DNA from: Granulicella sibirica
GTDB lineage: Bacteria; Acidobacteriota; Terriglobia; Terriglobales; Acidobacteriaceae
DNA: 64,000 nucleotides
Assembly (NCBI RefSeq): GCF_004115155.1
Contig: NZ_RDSM01000003.1
Span: 930,001-994,000 of the forward strand
Direction of reading: 5' to 3'
Shown here in pieces: positions 61,876-64,000 of the stretch. The notes beneath the pieces are model-generated. The model was not told the origin of the DNA, did not search any database, and worked only from the letters and a program-made list of their open reading frames with translations. Made by a program: the position numbers and the translations under genes. Each line of letters opens with the position of its first letter. The stretch's first letter is position 1.

Positions 61876-62684
61876 GCCGCACTCCGTTGACGGCTCGCCT
61901 CATAGAGCAACACCGATCCGGCCACCGCAGCATTCAGGCTCTCGACGGCTCCGGGGCAGGGAATCGTCACCAGTGCATCCGCCATTGCCACCCAACTCGC
62001 CCCGAGTCCGGCTCCTTCGTTTCCAATCATCACCCCGCAGGTGCCTTTGAACGACGCCGTCGCAGCCGGAAGCGCTCCAATTCCCGACGCGACCGCCGCC
62101 AGAAGCTTCACGCCGCGTTCCCGGAGGCCGACAACCTCAGCCTCCGTCACCTGTACCACGGGCACGCGAAAAACCGACCCGGCCGAAGCTCGCAGAACCT
62201 TCTGGTTCCACGCCCCTACGGTCCCAGTCGCCACCAGCACTCCCGCAGCACCAAACGCTTCTGCCGACCGGATCAGAGTCCCCAGGTTTCCCGGATCCTG
62301 CAAACCGACGGCGATCAGCAGCAGCGGCTCTGTCACCTTGAACACATCCGCCATCTCCCACACCTTCGGCAGCACAAGTGCCGCTATCCCCTGCGGCGAT
62401 TGCGTCTCGACCGCGCTCTGAAGCACTTCGTTCGAGCACCGCAGCACCTCGACCCCCGCCGGAAGCCCTCGCGGAACCTCCCGTCGTTCGCTCACGAATA
62501 CGGTCTTCAGCATCAACCCGCTGCGCAGTGCCTCGCCGACCAGCGTCTCTCCCTCAATCGCAACCAGTCCCCCGCTCAATCGCGTATTTCCCGCCGTGGC
62601 CGCGCGCAACTGCTTCACTCGCGCGTTCGCCCGGCTCGTCACGACGAACCCCGGCATCTCGGCCATTCCGTTCCGCTCACCCAT
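61872..62684 (-). CDS. SpoU/TrmH-family RNA methyltransferase
   Basis: 270 residues. An N-terminal substrate-binding domain (VTSRANARVKQLRAA, VAIEGETLVGEAL) is followed by the trefoil-knot SPOUT core: LLLIAVGLQDPGNLGTLIRSAEAFGAAG, VMIGNEGAGL and IPCPGAVESLNAAVAGSVLLYE. These motifs fit 2'-O-ribose methyltransferases of 23S rRNA or tRNA. The exact nucleotide is unknown. Overlaps rarA by ATGA. Confidence 0.93.
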   Translation of the reverse strand: MGERNGMAEMPGFVVTSRANARVKQLRAATAGNTRLSGGLVAIEGETLVGEALRSGLMLKTVFVSERREVPRGLPAGVEVLRCSNEVLQSAVETQSPQGIAALVLPKVWEMADVFKVTEPLLLIAVGLQDPGNLGTLIRSAEAFGAAGVLVATGTVGAWNQKVLRASAGSVFRVPVVQVTEAEVVGLRERGVKLLAAVASGIGALPAATASFKGTCGVMIGNEGAGLGASWVAMADALVTIPCPGAVESLNAAVAGSVLLYEASRQRSAA

Positions 62685-62811
62685 CTCAAAAGTTTACGCT
62701 TCGGCTGCCCTGCGTTGAGCCACACCCCCCGCGATGCTATTCTGCGAACTTGCGGATCTCCCCGCGGCAGGCACTACCGAATCACCCGGAACCAGCACCC
62801 AGGAGCAGGAT

Positions 62812-63456
62812 TTGACGGCCGAGACTCTCCGTATACACCCCGACGAGCCCGAACCAGAGCACATAGACGCCGTCGTCCGCGCCCTCAACGCCGGGCATCT
62901 GGTTGCACTGCCCACGGACACCTTCTACGGGCTCGCTGTCGATCCAGTCAATCTCCGCGCCGTCGACCGCATCTACGATCTCAAGTCCCGCGCCCGCAAC
63001 AAGCCTCTCTCTCTCCTCATCGCCGAAGTCGCCCAGGCCTACGAACTCGCCCGCGAGATCGACTTCGCCTTCGATCGGCTCGCCGAGAAATTCTGGCCTG
63101 GTCCGCTCACGCTCATCGTCAGGGCAGGCGGGAAGCTCCCCCTTCGCGTCACGGCCCATACCGGCAACGTCGCCCTTCGCGTCCCGGAAGCCCCGATCTG
63201 CCGCGCTGTTGTCGCCCGCTTCGGCCTGCCCATCACCGCCACATCCGCCAATCTCTCGGGTCACCCCGAATGCACCCACGCCGCCTCCGTTCGCGACCAG
63301 ATCGGGGAGCATCTTGACCTCATCGTTGATGGAGGGCCGACAGCGCGCGCCGTCCCCACAACGATCGTCGACCTCTCAGGCGGAGGTAATTCGTGGATGA
63401 TCCTTCGTGAGGGCGCTATTCCTACACACGAGATCGCTCTCGCCCTCCAGCGTTGA
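62812..63456 (+). CDS. L-threonylcarbamoyladenylate synthase (TsaC/Sua5 family)
   Basis: About 214 residues, the normal YrdC-type length. It shows HLVALPTDTFYGLAVDP, LKSRARNKPLSLLIAE (substrate loop with KxR), FWPGPLTLIV, VALRVPEAP and LPITATSANLSGHPE. It makes threonylcarbamoyl-AMP for the t6A37 tRNA modification. The TTG at 62812 is chosen since AGGAG lies six bases upstream; an ATG at 62734 is in frame but its surroundings resemble a promoter. The threonine-binding residues appear intact. Divergent from the methyltransferase gene. Confidence 0.92.
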   Translation: MTAETLRIHPDEPEPEHIDAVVRALNAGHLVALPTDTFYGLAVDPVNLRAVDRIYDLKSRARNKPLSLLIAEVAQAYELAREIDFAFDRLAEKFWPGPLTLIVRAGGKLPLRVTAHTGNVALRVPEAPICRAVVARFGLPITATSANLSGHPECTHAASVRDQIGEHLDLIVDGGPTARAVPTTIVDLSGGGNSWMILREGAIPTHEIALALQR

Positions 63457-63529
63457 TCAGGCGGATCACTTTCAGAACAGGCGTCGACGTTCAGGCGCCG
63501 AACATCAGAAATACAGATCAAGAACGCTC

Positions 63530-64000
63530 ATGAGACCCGTTCCCTACCGCCAGAGCCGTCCCCAGCCTGAGTCCACTGCTCGCTTCTTCTTGCGGCGTGT
63601 TCTTGGATTGTGTCTCCTGGCGGCTCTTGCCTGGAGCCAATGGCTTTTCTACGAGATCCGCGCCACGTCGCGGACAGATCACGCCCAGCCCGCAGACGCC
63701 ATCGTCGTCTTCGGAGCTGCCGAGTACGCCGGACGACCGTCACCCGTCCTGCACGCCCGACTCGACCACGCCGTCAGTCTCTATAACAAGCAGATTGCCC
63801 CACTCCTCATCACTCTCGGCGGGGGCGGCGACAAAGACTCCGGCCTCTCGGAAGGTGGAGTCGCTCGGGACTTCCTCCTCGCCAACGGCGTTCCGTTCGA
63901 CAAGATCATCGCCGAGACCCGCTCCATCGATACCGAGCAGCAGGTTGATCGTCTCGCCGACATCGCCCGCGCCAATCATCTCCAACGCCTGGTTGTTGTT
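63530..64000 (+). CDS. YdcF-like (DUF218) protein, N-terminal part
   Basis: About 157 residues are visible before the window ends. A short arginine-rich cytoplasmic start and one membrane helix (about 25-42) lead into a DUF218 domain: ADAIVVFGAAEYAGRPSPVL, LLITLGGGGDKDSGLSEGG and TEQQVDRLADIA, the SAM- or nucleotide-binding-like fold of YdcF/SanA, linked to envelope integrity. No termination or frameshift is seen in the part shown. Lies 73 bases after the tsaC-type gene. Confidence 0.85.
   Translation, partial: MRPVPYRQSRPQPESTARFFLRRVLGLCLLAALAWSQWLFYEIRATSRTDHAQPADAIVVFGAAEYAGRPSPVLHARLDHAVSLYNKQIAPLLITLGGGGDKDSGLSEGGVARDFLLANGVPFDKIIAETRSIDTEQQVDRLADIARANHLQRLVVV

Noticed and set aside
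61887..63317. Long plus-strand frame opposite the TrmH-type and across the tsaC-type gene
   Set aside because: Arg/Ser/Pro-rich shadow in a GC-rich region; both real genes have clear family motifs.

Overview
The window looks like chromosome of a GC-rich, Gram-negative soil bacterium, most likely an acidobacterium of the Granulicella/Terriglobus/Edaphobacter type. This is inferred from plant cell-wall hydrolases, many Tat and lipoprotein signals, a TPR-coupled Ser/Thr kinase, the uppS-cdsA-dxr-rseP order, and dispersed G-rich intergenic repeats. No rRNA, tRNA or CRISPR array was seen.

Layout. 1-12.6 kb: carbohydrate use. A minus-strand operon GH35-GH106-GH28 (pectin/rhamnogalacturonan side chains and backbone), an EmrB-type exporter, a zinc phospholipase-like protein, glgX, a Tat-exported aldo/keto reductase and a PL22-like oligogalacturonate lyase. 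12.9-17.8 kb: UbiA-type prenyltransferase plus a GT39-like membrane glycosyltransferase, then tatB-tatC-M28 peptidase. 17.8-23 kb (minus): intradiol dioxygenase, a two-gene ABC exporter, an HU/IHF protein and sppA. 23.2-26.3 kb (plus): two lipid-linked-sugar-type glycosyltransferases and proline dehydrogenase. 26.3-30.8 kb (minus): uppS-cdsA-dxr-rseP, the isoprenoid/lipid/envelope-stress cluster, closed by an intrinsic terminator. 31-35.6 kb: zinc-ribbon/XRE regulator, HD protein, Sco1-like lipoprotein, small membrane protein, MsbA-type ABC exporter.

36-42.9 kb is an accessory island, visibly richer in A+T, with short and orphan genes. It holds a coiled-coil membrane protein, a SWIM-finger DDE transposase, a winged-helix-like protein, a 206-aa protein coupled to a RelE/ParE toxin, an XRE protein, a lipoprotein, and a two-gene module: a 51-aa protein plus a protein resembling ADP-ribosyltransferases. 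That module is driven by a near-consensus promoter whose transcript would begin with a perfect 33-bp hairpin. I consider this module the best candidate for an undescribed system. The island is bordered by inverted copies of a 21-bp G/C repeat and by a composite intergenic repeat found again at 56.6 kb.

43-64 kb returns to core-like genes: oligopeptidase B, DUF4142 protein, TPR kinase, methyltransferase, DinB, CoA-binding protein, DsbD, MFS exporter, di-haem cytochrome c peroxidase, secreted phosphoesterase, ychF, cupin, a YeiH-type transporter preceded by an unlisted 44-aa membrane protein, DUF2199 protein, rarA, a SpoU/TrmH methyltransferase, a TsaC/Sua5 protein and a partial YdcF-like protein.
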